Shown: positions 1-12,799, counted from the first letter of the stretch. The stretch is 64,000 nucleotides of DNA from Halictus rubicundus (GCF_050948215.1 NC_135151.1:8968220-9032219); one strand, 5' to 3'. The notes: generated by a model not told the origin, from the sequence alone. Numbers and translations are program-made.

Positions 1-97
1 ATTTTGCATCGATCCAACGTTACAAACGCCTAGCATACTATTTAATAAGTCCAATGATCGGGCATAAATTTAATTGATTTTTCTGCGTTGCATATAG

Positions 98-3000
98 ATA
101 AAGACAGTGTTTTTAAAATGGCTGCCATCTATACTGCGTATGAGTCGTCCGGGCAAGAAAACCACGAAGAAAAATATTCTCATGGGCAACCGGATGAAGG
201 ACATGGAGCTCCAGGAAAGAAGTAGCAAAAGTTTGCTGGCAAACGTTTTAGATATCAACGATGATTTTTGTCATAAAAATAGCGCAAATCCTTCTTCCGG
301 ATACATAAGGTAACTTAATCCCTTAAAGTTCTTCCCCTTAAGTTCTTCGCAACGTTCTCTACATAATCTCCTCCTCGAAGTTGCGCGGCGGAAGTTTCTG
401 TCATGAGACCGGTCTAACAACATATCATTAAAACAAAGTTGCATCAGGAAATATATTACGATGTAACGGCTCTTGTCGTCCAATCACAAAATAAGATAAA
501 GTGGAACTTTCACCATCTACGTTTCCATTTTATCATTCCTCATTCGGAAACAATATTTCGAATGGAACAATTAAATCAGATCAGCTCTGTGCACATGGAA
601 AATATATTTTCAAGAAAATATATTCCACTGCTTCTACCAAAGATATTTTCATTTCCTGCAATTTGAAAGAAAAATCGAACGCGTAAAATACTTTTTAAAT
701 CGTCGATAGAAATGTCAAATAGAATAATTAAACATAATATGTTTTAATTAACTTTATATAAATACAGCAACGTAGTCTAATAAGAATCGTATTAGTTGTA
801 ACGTTGAAATGTAGGTGTTCGTCCCGAAAAAGCAGTAATTCATTTATCAACTTCGTTACTCGAATTGTTGCAACTATATAATGGAATAGCAAGTTCTGCA
901 TCAAAATCGTGAATATGTAAATGCGTTGGAAGTGAACAGAGCGTTACCCATGCGTGATTTCGAATTAACATAGTTGAGATGACGGGGTATATAGTTTTCG
1001 ATCCAGAAGACAGTTCATGCAAATTTAGACGCAGAAATATAATACTGCGCCAGTGGAGAAGTGATGATTAGACTGCGAATATTTATACATTTATAACGTT
1101 CGTCAGTTTCGGAAATACAAGAAAACCTTTACGCCAGAAGACACTAATTTATAGTTTATTTTTACGAATATTTGAAATAGCTTTCCTTACTTTAATTTTC
1201 ATGAGATTATTTATGAAGTTGAGAATTTGCATACGGTTCTGCATTCTAGTAACAATTCTAATTACTGGACTGCCGAGCTTCATGCGAAATGCAAATAATT
1301 TGCCTCAACTGTGAAAAATAATTACCACATTAAAATTGATTCTCTCTCACAATATTTTCTTAATGTCTTCAGTCTGCTCGCTTCTGCCATGAATGCATAA
1401 AATCCGCAGTCTATTAAGTACAATGATCGAATGAAACACTGAGTTTCTTCTTGACACTAGAACTACCGAACCAATCAAAATGACTGGTTCCTAATTTTTC
1501 TTTCACAATGACTGTAATTATTAACATTTTTTCGTGTTCTTTATTAAAGCACATATTACAACAAAATCTGTATAAGGTCTGAGTAGATCCAGTCTTGTCA
1601 TTATTCCAAAGCTAAATATACGGGGTGTCCCAGTACTGATGGTACATAAAGAAATAAGTCGAAAATAAGTAATAAATTTTTTCCATTTGACGGCTCGTTT
1701 TCGAGAAAATCTAGCTCAAAAATTCGTCGAACACGCATACTACAGAATAAGAATCGTCTTACGCGTCTGATCATGATCTGCCTATTCTACTTACTCAAAA
1801 TACCAGGTTTGCGAACTTGACGGGTTTTCAAACTCGTTTTTCTCCAAAATGAAGCCTCAAATTTAAAAACTGTATTCCGTATTTTCGAATTATTTTCTCA
1901 TGTAGAATTACCCCCTCCATGTTCGGACCATCAAAATTGGGACACCCTGTAGATCAGCCGTATTTATTACTCGGTGGTTCCAGTGTTAATTTTGAATAGG
2001 AATTCTAGTCACGTTAAAGGTTAAATAATTCACCGTTGTTTATTTACACAACAATAGGCCGGCGTTTGGAACACCAATTTCCACAGGAAGACCAGCGACG
2101 GTCGAAGATACATCGGCGTCGTTACCTTTAAATGGTATGCAAGAGGAATTGCATATGATCCTTAAGGAACTGCGATTTATTACGGATCGTATGAAAAAGG
2201 CGGACGAAGGCGAGGATGTTATTAGTGATTGGAAATTCGCCGCCATGGTGGTGGACAGGTCCGACATATTCTCATTTATTTCACTTTCTTTCTATTCGAA
2301 AGATCCTACATCGAAACACCTATCCAGTGTCGCCAGATGAGGGGAGGGAGCACGAATCGAGGGGAAAAAGCTACCCTCTCTCCGCCAGTAGCGGAGTATG
2401 CGCAACAGAGGCGAAACGTGTCACGTGACCGGGCCGCGGCGAAGGCGTGGGGGAATAGCGCAGTAGAAGGGGAACTTAGAGTGGGGGAACAAGTCCTGAT
2501 CTGGCGACACTGCCTATACCTAATCCCAAAACAGATCAACAACATATGCTAATAGTCAACGGGATTTTTAACTCTTCGACAGCGAATCATTGTTATAGCT
2601 ATATGTATAAATGACGATGTTTAGAACTATTCGCTGCTTTATTTGTCAATTTTTTAAAGCACATTTTTATAGTTCCTTTTTGGAGACTTCTTTCTGTTGG
2701 TTTTAATGCAGCAGCTGTTAATTTAATTAATTTGTCAGAAACCGTATAATTGAATGGCGATCAAAATGGACACGGAATCCGCCGTTGAAGAGTTAAATAA
2801 TATATTCCGAAAAATTGTTTTTGGAATGTGTTTATTTCCGTTGGCAAAAGTCGTACCACTTTAATCAAATAATTACGATACTATATTAAAAATTATAAGG
2901 TGTAAAATTATCCTATATTCCAAATTATAAGTGGTAAAATACAGTTATTAAATTGATCTTTTAAATTAATCCGCAGCAAAAGTTGCATTGTGAAATACAA

Positions 3001-3213
3001 TGATCACAAAGCAACGTTTCTTTTCAATTCTAATTGCTGTTTTGTTTTTCCAAAAAAATTGTTAACGTTACACCGCACGGCTATGTTGATAAAACTGCTA
3101 AATACATGTTCGTTTCCCTTAATTGCAGGCTCTGCTTGATCATCTTCACGTTATTCACACTTTTGGCTACAATAGTAATATTGTGTCGTGCGCCACACAT
3201 AATCGTCCAGTAA
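98..3213 (+). CDS. nAChRa7-like: Nicotinic acetylcholine receptor alpha subunit (alpha5/6/7-like), 3' part
   Basis: Coding exons are 98-309, 2058-2258 and 3129-3213 (stop TAA 3211-3213). The 5' part lies outside the window. Both introns are phase 2 with GT-AG ends, so the reading frame joins cleanly. Exon 1 opens with IKTVFLKWLPSILRMSRPGK, the start of the cytoplasmic loop after TM3, and carries SSKSLLANVLDI. Exon 2 has the amphipathic helix before TM4 (ILKELRFITDRMKKADE, then DWKFAAMVVDR). Exon 3 encodes TM4 and ends APHIIVQ-stop. These motifs are typical of insect alpha5/6/7 subunits, which form acetylcholine-gated cation channels in neuronal plasma membranes. The exact orthologue cannot be settled without the ligand-binding domain. 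The TM4 end reads ILCRAPHIIVQ, where I would expect something closer to VLLSAPHIIV (from memory). Intron 1 holds three transposon-like elements and intron 2 holds one. Confidence 0.93.
1069..1414. mobile_element. TA-flanked TIR element, AGACTGCGGAT family
   Basis: The left end reads TAGACTGCGAATATTTATAC and the right end reads GCATAAAATCCGCAGTCTA, inverted and flanked by TA. There is no transposase ORF. Related copies are at 33571-33772 and 44372-44584, with diverged or partial ones near 15645, 39568 and 43310. The TA target suggests a Tc1/mariner-type MITE. It lies in intron 1 of the nAChR gene. Confidence 0.65.
1451..1989. mobile_element. TTAA-type (piggyBac-like) element carrying a nested insertion
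   Basis: The left end is TTGACACTAGAACTACCGAA and the right end is GGTGGTTCCAGTGTTAA, an inverted pair that matches the element at 25383-25615 (TTAACACTATACCTACCACC). The flanking TTAA (TTGA on the left) fits a piggyBac-type target site. No coding capacity remains. A second element with GGTGTCCCA ends sits inside at 1619-1952. Confidence 0.6.
1619..1952. mobile_element. MITE with CGGGGTGTCCCA termini, nested
   Basis: It begins TACGGGGTGTCCCAG and ends TTGGGACACCCTGTA, inverted and TA-bounded. The same termini occur at 19429-19775 and 51472-52008. It is non-coding and inserted within the TTAA element at 1451-1989. Confidence 0.65.
2325..2512. mobile_element. Short TIR element, CAGTGTCGCCAGAT family (copy 1)
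   Basis: The perfect 14-bp terminal inverted repeats are CAGTGTCGCCAGAT and ATCTGGCGACACTG. The interior is GC-rich with a CACGTGAC core. Two further copies lie at 13201-13364 and 51781-51957. It starts 67 bp after the donor of the second-last nAChR coding exon, inside the last intron. The CAG-CTG ends suggest hAT, but the flanks show no clean duplication here. Confidence 0.7.
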
Positions 3214-4589
3214 ATAGACTGCCCGGTCAAGCCACCGAAACAAAGCACAAAAAATACCAACGGTAAAGTCTCATTAAATAATAATAATAGTATTTCATTC
3301 TTAACGGCCGAGGAAGACTCTGATATATCATAATCTTCTTTTTGCACATTTTCTGTTCATCGAAACGACACAGCATGCATATTCATTTAGCTTGCATATT
3401 CAACAAATCTAAATAATCATTGATTAAGGCAGTTGGGAGAGAAAAAATAGTCATCGTAATTAAGCAATATTTTCGCATATTCCTAATAGCATCGTTTAAT
3501 TCTTAAAATTGTTATAATGGAATTCCTGAAATGTGTAGTGCAGCAAAAAATTGATAATAAAAATTGAAGAAGGTTAAAACTGTATGAAAAAATAGTTGGG
3601 CAATTCAAACTACAATTTTTGTAGTGATGCAGTTTAAATTTTGACGAGCTACAACATTTTGAACATCAATCTATTTGGAAATGAACTTTCGTACAAAAAT
3701 ATGTCCCTCTACATTGTTCATTGATCTTTTTCACTTGTCAATGTTCGCCCCTCGTGGTTATATTAATTTAAACGCAGAAATATTTTACAGAAATGCGTCG
3801 TTTAATTATTTTTAGATACTAGGTAATCAAAATATTAAAACTCCATTCTTAATCCGATGTGTATTACTGTGAGTCATAAATTGCAGAAAATAGTTGTCGA
3901 TCCATTAATTGTAAGTGGAGATTGACACATTAATTTCTTGTCACGTTGTCCAAACATTCTCATATGAGTACCATGTAACGCAATACTTTACACGACACAG
4001 GAGACACGTAGAAAGCAAAATTGATAGAGTATGGCGTACGGGAACGTTAATTTGTTTTACGTAACGAGGTTAGCCAATGTATTGTGACGTTGATCATTTC
4101 CACGAAGTGGTGTATGCGTGTATGTACAATTTTCCGCGAATAATTGACGAGTAAGGTGAAAATCGACATTGAGACGAAATTAAATCTTCGGACGCTCGTG
4201 CTGATTTCGCACGGCTCATTTCGTTACGATCGATCATTCGTTTTGAAAACGAGTTACTTATTCATCTGGTAAAAAGACAAGCTGTCGTCGCTTTATTATA
4301 ATTCTTCATCGCTTACGTTGCACACTTGTCTGACCATTGATGGACTTTTTCACTTGGGACATCTAAATTCGAACATTCAAGTGCATTCTAGCATTCGTAC
4401 CTTTTTACTGCTGCATTTGTGTTAACGTCGAGATGAGAACTGCTAAAACAACACATATGCTAAGGTCGAATATTTTTCACAACGACATAGTGACATTTTA
4501 AATAAAAAATAAATTAAATTTTGAGGGATCTAGATGTACTTAATTTACAATAATACTCGAACAAAAATGGTGTTTTAAAGTGGCTTTGA
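3214..4589. other. AT-rich non-coding DNA downstream of nAChR
   Basis: This is probably 3' UTR followed by intergenic DNA. Reading all frames I find no exon-like ORF, repeat or RNA gene. The end of the nAChR transcript cannot be fixed from sequence alone. Confidence 0.4.
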
Positions 4590-5040
4590 GATACTAAATG
4601 TTAAATGATAAGATGATCTAAGAATCTAGTTCTTAATAATTAGCTGCCTACATTTTTCTTCAACACTTCTTTTAATTATTTGAAATAGCTATTCGCTCTC
4701 TACCACGCTATTAAATCTTTAGTTTTCGAGGTGCTAAATATAAGATTTCGTATAATCTGAGGTCTTAATTCTTAATAATTAGCCGCCTACATAAATAACC
4801 ATATTTTTCTTCAACGCTTCTCTTAATTATTTGAAATAGTTATTCCCTCTCTGCCACGCTATTAAATATTTGGCTTTCGAGGTGTTAAATATAAAATGTC
4901 GTATGATCTGAGAACTTAATTCTTAATAATTAGCTGCCTACAAAAACGGCCATATTTTCCTTGAACGTTTCTTTTAATTATTTGAAATAGTCCCTCGCTC
5001 TCTGCCACGCTATTAAATCTTTGGCTTTAGGGAGTTTCCA
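4590..5040. repeat. Three-copy tandem repeat, unit about 140-150 bp
   Basis: The landmark TCTTAATAATTAGC(C/T)GCCTAC begins near 4631, 4770 and 4921. Each unit also contains TTTAATTATTTGAAATAG and CCACGCTATTAAAT in the same order. Spacings of 139 and 151 bp show small indels between diverged copies. It is non-coding. Confidence 0.85.
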
Positions 5041-5136
5041 TCCTTCATTTCTGTAAGTTCTGTGTAAATTCGCCTTATCCAATCTAACGATCAGCCAATT
5101 TCTTATCTACCCCTCTGTATACGTAGGATGAGAATC

Positions 5137-5224
5137 GTTCGATTGGATTACTGGCCCGGAAGTCGGATCCGGATATTTTTCTTACCGCTCTACCGCTCTG
5201 ACCAATTGAGATACCCAAGCTGCC
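5137..5224 (-). other. Possible tRNA-derived remnant (A-box-like)
   Basis: On the minus strand the sequence TATCTCAATTGGTCAGAGCG closely resembles the D-arm/A-box of a tRNA (TAGCTCAATTGG in many tRNAs). No convincing cloverleaf, anticodon arm or B-box follows at the proper distance, so this is at best a pseudo-tRNA or a tRNA-derived SINE head. Confidence 0.25.
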
Positions 5225-5239
5225 AGCAAATCCTTTCTC

Positions 5240-7150
5240 CCTAACAAAAGGAACCGGAAGAAGGAACTTGCTTCCTTAATAAGTATCCGGTGGCAGACAC
5301 TCTCGAATAACTCGTCCTTTTTCGTATCTTTTAAAATCGAGGTGCAGGTTCTTCGACGAACAAGATTTATTCAGGAAAAAGTTACGTTTGTTTAATGCTA
5401 CTGTCAAAAATCTTTTGATACGCAGCAACCGAAAGCTATGTCCACACCGGGGCAACATCGAGCGATTTTCCGTCGCCTTCTTCTTCCTCGAATTCCGTAT
5501 GAACGGCGACTTTTTCAAGACACACTCAACGTCAACCAAAAGTTGCTCGTTGTTGGTTCAGCGTGGATACAGATTAATAGTTCTACCGTTTCTGACCTAT
5601 TGTTCCTCGATATCCGTTCAAAGCGTCAACCCCTTGCCTCGAAGTGCAAGCGTAACATTCCATTACAATAATTAAAGCGATACACGCTATTTTATTTTAC
5701 TAGAAAGCTTGCGATTCAATTGTAAGGCAAAGGGGTTGACCAGACTGCGCTGGACGATTATTAATATTTTTTTCACGGTCTTTCTCGTAGAAACGGCGAC
5801 GCGTGGGTTTCGAGGAGACAGCAACGGCGGGACGAAGCAACGAAAAAACGAGGAGGACACGGACACGTCGCTCTCCATTTCCTTTCTTCTCGGGTCTCGG
5901 GCCGGCTCGGGCCTGGCGTTCTTCGATTTTCCTCCGTCGACGGGGAAAGCCTGGGTGGAAACGAGGAAAACCGAAAGGCGAGGAAGTTAGAGTTGCGCGT
6001 GCAACGTTTCCTCGGTTTAACGATCGCAGTGGCGAACAGCCGGCCAAGCAGAGGAACAACGAGAGGATCGAGAGGGAAAGAGAGAAGGAGCGAGCGGCGC
6101 GGCAAAAAGCAGGGGATACGCAAGAAGAGAGTAAGAGAGAGAGAGAGAGAAAGATCGGGATGGGAAGGGAAGAGAAACCCCGATCAAGAAGAGAGAGAGA
6201 TCGTCGTCTGTTCGGTTCTCTTTTACCTCACGTCGACTTAGGAGTTAAGCGAATCGAAACCGGGAATCGTTCGAGTATCATTCCGTTCCGCGCCCCGCGT
6301 CGATCCTGACGAACGGCCGACGCTTAGGGTACCCACCGGACGAGCAACAGGATTCAGGGGTACCCGATCGAGAGGAAAATGAGGAGCACAAGATGATTGT
6401 TCGAGAAGAGGGATCGCGACAGAGGGAGGACGAGAATAGCCCCTCGACATACTGCTGACAATACACGGCCACGTTGTGCGTTCACTTCTTTCGGCTGTCT
6501 TCGTTTAAAGAAAAAGAAAAAAGCAAAAAAAAAGAAAAGAAAGAGAAAAAAACAATGAGAATAATTAACAGAAACAAATAACAAGATACCTAATTAATCG
6601 ACCGCTGTCACTTTTCTCTCCAAAAAGATAGATAATCGATGTTTCGCCGTAAAATGCCGATCGTGTAATGTTTAATTGTAAAACGCGCGTAAGTCGAACA
6701 CATGAACGAGGGACGAGTGTTCGACGATTAGAAGAGGAGAATCCCGTAGACGCGGTGTTGTATATTCCTCGAGGGAGCGTTGTCGCGGCCTTTTCAATAA
6801 AATAAAATAGTAACGATCCGAGCGGACGAGAGAGGAAGGACAACAATAATAATAATAGTAATAATGATTAAATAATAATAAGGATAACAATAATAATCGT
6901 AATAATAATGGTTGATAGAGAGCTAAGGGTAACACGGATACGAATAAATTTAATAAACCGATTGAGTAATGCTAATAACGATAACGTTACCGTTAACGAT
7001 ATGCTTGTATGTACATTAAGGAAACGACGGATGGGTGGACAGGATTATTAACGATAATCGCTTTCCTGTGCGAACGTGTCACGATCGTTAGAGGGGTCTC
7101 TCGTGGGAACGATACGGTCTTTAAATAACTGCCAAATAAAACAAAACTCG
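5240..7150. other. CpG- and purine-rich non-coding block
   Basis: CG content rises sharply compared with the flanks, with purine runs at 6125-6215 and an A-rich run at 6507-6556. Open frames here are rich in Arg, Glu and Lys because of GA runs, are open on both strands, and lack domain features. The block ends in a 3'-UTR-like stretch with an AATAAA-containing sequence near 7136. It could be an untranslated exon, a promoter region or a lncRNA. Direction is unknown. Confidence 0.3.
6841..6910. repeat. (AAT)n-type microsatellite
   Basis: An imperfect run of AAT/AATAAT trinucleotides. Confidence 0.8.
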
Positions 7151-7151
7151 A

Positions 7152-7433
7152 GATAGGGGTGTCTAACCTTTTTACAGTGGTGGAGGCCGTGGGCGTGCAG
7201 TTCGTTTACAATTACCCGGGATAGAAATGGTATTTGATTATTGGACGATCAGCGTGGGGAAAACAGCATAATCGCAGCGAGAACAGACGGGTCTTTGACG
7301 TTGAGCTTACTCCTCGGAACGCGTAGATCGCGCCGATTCAATACTGTTTCCTCGTCGTGATCATTCACCGACGAGGACTGGTCAGGGACTGGTTTAGTAG
7401 ACAAAACTGCCAAGTTGGACAACCTCTGCTTTC
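7152..7433. mobile_element. Candidate hAT-like remnant
   Basis: The left end AGGGGTGTCTAACCTTTTTA and the right end AAGTTGGACAACCTCTG are roughly inverted and resemble hAT termini. No matching 8-bp duplication is seen, so the boundaries are uncertain. Confidence 0.25.
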
Positions 7434-10400
7434 CGTACAGACACACGAAATTCGAGTTATTGGAGCGTCGTCGACGCCCCGCGATAATTGGTCCCGTTGG
7501 CGTCCAGAAAACTGGGAGATCGAGAGCGCCGCCGGCAGACTTGCCATCGCGCTTCTACGACCACACAGAAGCTTCAATGACTGTACTATGATCAAGTGAA
7601 CATTGACAATCGTCTCGTTCCGGTTCCTCGTCTCGATCATCGCGCGATCCCTTTTGCCGTGAAATTTCCGAGGCCGTTCTACCGCATTGTTTCCTATTAA
7701 CTCTTTACTGGGTCTCTGAAACTCTATGAATCCTTTTTTTTTGGACAATTATTGTATGACTGAACAAAGATAAAACAAAGTAAACAAAAATAAAAAAAAG
7801 AGCGTTCAAATAATCAAAAAGATCGAGTAATGTATTTAGGTGATCACTGGTCGATATGAAGTTTTAGATGCTTTCAAAAATATTTTTCAGTTTCTGGGTA
7901 TTTATTGAAAATCGCTTTGTCTTGCAACTTAGAAACTGCTTTGTGTTATTCGTAACTTTATCCTATTTTTGTGGTTAATAAACGGGAGTATAATCTTAAT
8001 TTACGCAACAATAGAAAGGAAACCATGTCCTTGTTGTACTAGCAGAGAAAGTATAATAATTTCGAGATTCTTTCAAGTAGCTTGATAAATCGTACACATA
8101 TTTCGAAGGTACCATACGTATATTCAATAATCGCACAGTCGGATCAAAGTAATCTATCTTTCGCGTGCCAGATTAGCCGAAAGATAACACTTTTTATTTA
8201 TCTGTAATTACATCCGTTATCTCAAGACACGAATCAGAGTAATCTCGAACATCGCACAAGCTCAGTACTAAAAAAATTGAAATTCAATAAAAAAAAAACT
8301 GAGATTAGAAACTAACAAAAAGAGAAGATAAGAACATGATAATCGCATCCACCGAAAACTAAGAATCTCTTGTTCTCCGAGTCTAAAAGTTCTTGCTGAG
8401 CCTTTGAATCTAATGACTAATTTTCAAGGACATCTAGCTTGGATTCTACGATTCGCGAATCGTCTAATTTCAATTTTTAATCATTGTATCGCCCAGACTC
8501 CAATTCTCTGGGATATAGATCCTAGACCTTTGATCCTAGACTCAATTGTGGGTCTGTTTTGATTCAGGCCTCTCTGAACTAGGTTAGCATAATTTTAGTT
8601 TCGGCTTTATGTTGATCTAGTTCGAGTCTATTGATCATAAAGCGATGTGTGTCTGTTTAAATTAGTCTGGTTCGAGTCTGCCGACCTAGATTGGTCCTAC
8701 TTCAGCCTCTGGATCCTTAACTCGCTTGACACGAGAGTTTCGATAAATAGTTGGCCTAACATCCACTTACTTCGTCTCGCAATAGTCTGCTCGAATGTAA
8801 AACGATATCTAACTCGAGCAGCTTCTTCTGTCTTATTTCTATGAAAATTTTCAATGATTTCCATTGTTCAAAAATCGAATGAAAGTATCCAAGCATTTTG
8901 ACAAATTGTGGGAGCTCGAAAATAATTGTAAGTTCAATATTCGTAGCTTTTTTTATTTATTTCTTATTCGCAATTTTTCGTGGATATTCATCGCGACAAT
9001 TCACTGATAAGAAAATAGTTTACTACATTCACCGCATTTCACGAGGATGGAGACAAAAATGGCACATGACTGTCAACGCATTGAAGAAAGTACCGACTAG
9101 ATAATAGGATCCAATTTTTGGTTCGCTATTAAATATCCGAACAAAAATCTGCCTGAAGAGACGATTCCAATGCCCGATGATCTATCGATCGTTCTCGTGG
9201 CGTCACGTACAATTACGATTCAGCGCAATGGATCATGCGCACATGCAATCCGAAGCGTGATCGCGGTAACAATGAGACTCGCTGAAAATTGCAACACTGA
9301 CTTTTGTACTATCGGTGAGCAGTGACTCATGTGAGTATCGATGAGCAACTCATGCACGATAAGTCGCTCACTACAATGCTGCATGTAACATTAGAATTGG
9401 TTACCGTGATTTTCGTAGTCATTGATCGCGAAATCTACAATAGCGTTACACATTGTTTCTATAAAAAAAAAAGTAGTGTAGATTTTTATAATTACAAATT
9501 TCAACGTGGATGACATTTTTTCTGCCCTTCTAATAACAATTTAGAATGTAAAAGATCATTTGCAAATTTTCCTGGCAAAAGTATTCGAATGAAAGTTTAA
9601 GTTAAATATATTAGTGCATAAATCATTTAAAATCTGTTGTTTTTGCTTAATCATTGCAGGGTGACTGAAGATACTGATCAATTCTAATGTCGTCAGAAGC
9701 AACCGACGTTACTATTGCAAAATTTGTAATCGAAACTTCTTCATAGTAACATCGCCGACTTTGAGAATTGCCAAGTGCAACTAGACTGTGACGCGAAGAA
9801 AAATCAAAATGCTTAAAAAAAAAAAGAGCGTTCGCTAGGAAAGATGTCCGATTCGAAAAGTTAGTTAGTATACAAAGCTCGAGTGAAAATCTCGTCGAAC
9901 CAACTCGGAAAATTCAGTGATCGACAATGAAAGATCCATTCGAAATCTTCGTAAAAATGTCACGGAATTAATTGCAAGTGCAGTCCACGTTTTTTCGAGA
10001 AAATTTCTTGAAGACACTGAAGGATGAATTCTGCACATTGTGCCGCATTTATCATCGTTCGAGCTAGTGGATGCGAAGGGTAAATCCGAACGAAACGCAA
10101 GATGGCGGTTCATTACCCGACGGAGTTTCGCGTACGACATTTAGATAACTATAAGAAGCGGAATAAATGTAAGACAATTTTGCAGTTACACGACAGTTGC
10201 GTTCCTCGTATCGTACAACGAATGTAAAGTTAAACAATATACGAAGAAACATACTAATTACGCGATCATCGTGAACACGGCCGCGTTTTCCATACGGTCC
10301 TCTGCGCGCACGGTGGAAATGGCAAAAGAGCAAAATGGTGGACGCTAACGTGGCGTGCATGGTCACAGTAGTACAGTCATTGACCTTCTAATCGCACAAA

Positions 10401-11870
10401 AATCGTTGAATCTTTACGTATCTACGAAATGAACCTACTCTATTTTCCAAGTAGCAGAGCTGTACGGACTGTGAGAGTACTTATTTATTGTTAAAACGAC
10501 GGGAAAAACATAATAATGAATAACCTCGAGGTGTTCGGATTAAATACTCAAATAAAATATGTACATAAAAATGTTTGCATGTCGTGGGACTCAATACATC
10601 ATAGCGACGTAATAGGTATCAAAAATTAAAAAAACACACAGACACACACGTACACACAGTATCAGGTAAAGTCTAAGGGTTAAATAATAAACACGATAAA
10701 TATAAAACTAGTTAGAAATCAAGAGGTTTCGATCTGAGAACAGGGATCGGAGGATTTTCCCGGTAATGGTACACAAAACTGGATATACATACGTATGATT
10801 AGCGATTCTTTGAAGTTCTAATATTTTTAACGAAATCGTCGATTCCCGTTCGGTTGTCGTTTCGAGAAGAACAATTCGCCATACGCGTGTACGCCGAGGG
10901 AGCGCGCGTTCAATCAAAAAGGACTTATCAAAATTTCTCGTCTCGCAAAATGGTTTTCGCGAGACAGTTGCTCGAACACAGCCGACAATCATGTTACGCA
11001 GGACGCGAGAAAAAAAAAGGCAGAGAAGCGGTACACACTATATTGTGATAGTTCCTTCCGAGGGGTTTTTACTCGTTGAACAGAAAAAGGAAGAAAAAAA
11101 GAAAAACGGTATGGCGACGAGAGGACAGCTTCTAGAACAACGAACAAATGAATTTTTTAGCGGATAACGGTTTCGTGCGCGATCGAACGGGGCCGGGATC
11201 GACGGTTTCACCGGATCGACGCGGAATTCGAGGAACATTTTGAATAATCGGGACGTGCTTTCATCTACAACAATCCTAGCATAATTTTCTAAATCGCGGC
11301 GCGGCTTGCTGAGCAGTGCAACGCGCGTTCGCTGTCGCGACGGTTTTTCGGTTCGAAATTTTTCGGCGATCGTCGCGGATCGATCGAACGATCGTCTTCT
11401 TCCATCGGAAACACCGAGTTCGAAGCATCGGCAAGACAGAGACGCGGTCGCAGAAAAAGACAGACCAACTATATAGATTAAAAATAATATCGGTACAGAC
11501 GAGATGAACCACGCGTAACCGTTAACGAGAATAGAATATAACGTATTCTATAATGGTATATAAAAAAACCATACACGCACATACAAACACACACACAACC
11601 ATACACGCGCATACACACAACAAATAAGGAACAAAGTTTTATATCGATGAGACGTGCGACGAGGCGTGCATTTTTAATACGAATGCTCATTAATACAAGA
11701 CTAGCGGCTACAAAATATTTCGAATGTTATTTGTATTCGTTGAAAGGGATCGAACATGCGTCTTCTTCGAAGAAAAATTAATCTATCGTTGCCCTACAGA
11801 CACACACGAAAAAAGAAGGATCAAAGATGGCGTCCGTGTAACGTACCGAGTAAGATTTAAACATTCACAT
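7434..11870. other. Non-coding stretch without recognisable gene
   Basis: I found no coding exon in six frames. It contains a CA-rich simple stretch near 11575-11620 and patches of CpG-rich sequence at 10850-11450. Nothing further can be supported. Confidence 0.35.
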
Positions 11871-12009
11871 ACACGGTAACCGTTTCGCCGGTGTGAAGAT
11901 GTTATCGTTTTTTCCCCGAAAACGCATCCATTTGACTCTACTATCATTACAGATACTACTGTTACCGCTATTACTATTATCTATAATACTATTACTAGAT
12001 ACTACTAGT

Positions 12010-12140
12010 GCTATAAAACATTATTATTATTGTTATTATTATTGTTGTTATTATGGTTTCGTTGTTACTCTTCTTATCACGTTCATTGACATCATCGCTA
12101 TTATTGCTGTTATTATTATTTCGTTATTATTATTGTCGCT
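12010..12140. repeat. TTA/TTG trinucleotide-rich tract
   Basis: Imperfect TTA/TTG repeats give a spurious Leu/Ile-rich ORF on the + strand. Confidence 0.75.
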
Positions 12141-12480
12141 AGACTGCGGACCTTACGTGTTCACGATAGAAATGAACAAATGAAACATGAAAATATGAAG
12201 ATGTTATATGAATGATATTATTATAAGATTGTTAGGGACTTATTGGAATCGTTAGAAGAACGATCACCGTTCACTTCTGTTCTCTCTAATTGACTTTAAA
12301 AAAATGTTTACTTCACGTGGAGACCCGCAGTCTAATTGTTACTATTGCTGCTATTGCCATCGCTGGCATTGTTCCCCTGTTATCGTAACTGTTATTATTC
12401 TTCTCACAACAAAACGAGAATCGCGCGAGTATCTGGACCAGTCCCCTTCAGCTATCGCCCGTGCGGCCAGAGAATTGGTT

Positions 12481-12526
12481 GGCAACGAGCCACGCCTCCT
12501 CGGGCAACGAGCCACGCCTCCTCGGG
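12481..12526. repeat. 22-bp direct repeat, two copies
   Basis: A 22-bp unit containing GAGCCACGCCTCCTCGGG is repeated head to tail exactly twice, with no coding context. Confidence 0.75.
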
Positions 12527-12799
12527 CGACGTTGCATGCGTTCGTCACACTTATTATCGTTATCGGTTGAAAGCAGTGACGGTGATCGCCAGCAGATTAT
12601 CCCGAGACTGAGATAGAATGATCGTCGGCCGAAGGTCATACAACGGCAATGCGTGTGAGCAGGAGACTTGGGGGATTAACACGTAGCAGGAAATAATCAT
12701 AATTAGAAAAGCGGTCGTAAATCCTCTCCGAAGCATGTCAGGAAGGGGAAGAAGTTTCTCCATTGCCTTCCCAAAAAGGTCCTGCTGTATTACTCCTCG

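Noticed and set aside
5803..6309. 168-codon Arg/Glu-rich ORF
   Set aside because: Composition is dictated by GA runs, and ORFs exist in several frames of the same stretch.
11893..12183. Leu/Ile-rich ORF resembling a membrane protein
   Set aside because: The hydrophobicity comes from a TTA/TTG trinucleotide tract. There is no splice or conservation support.
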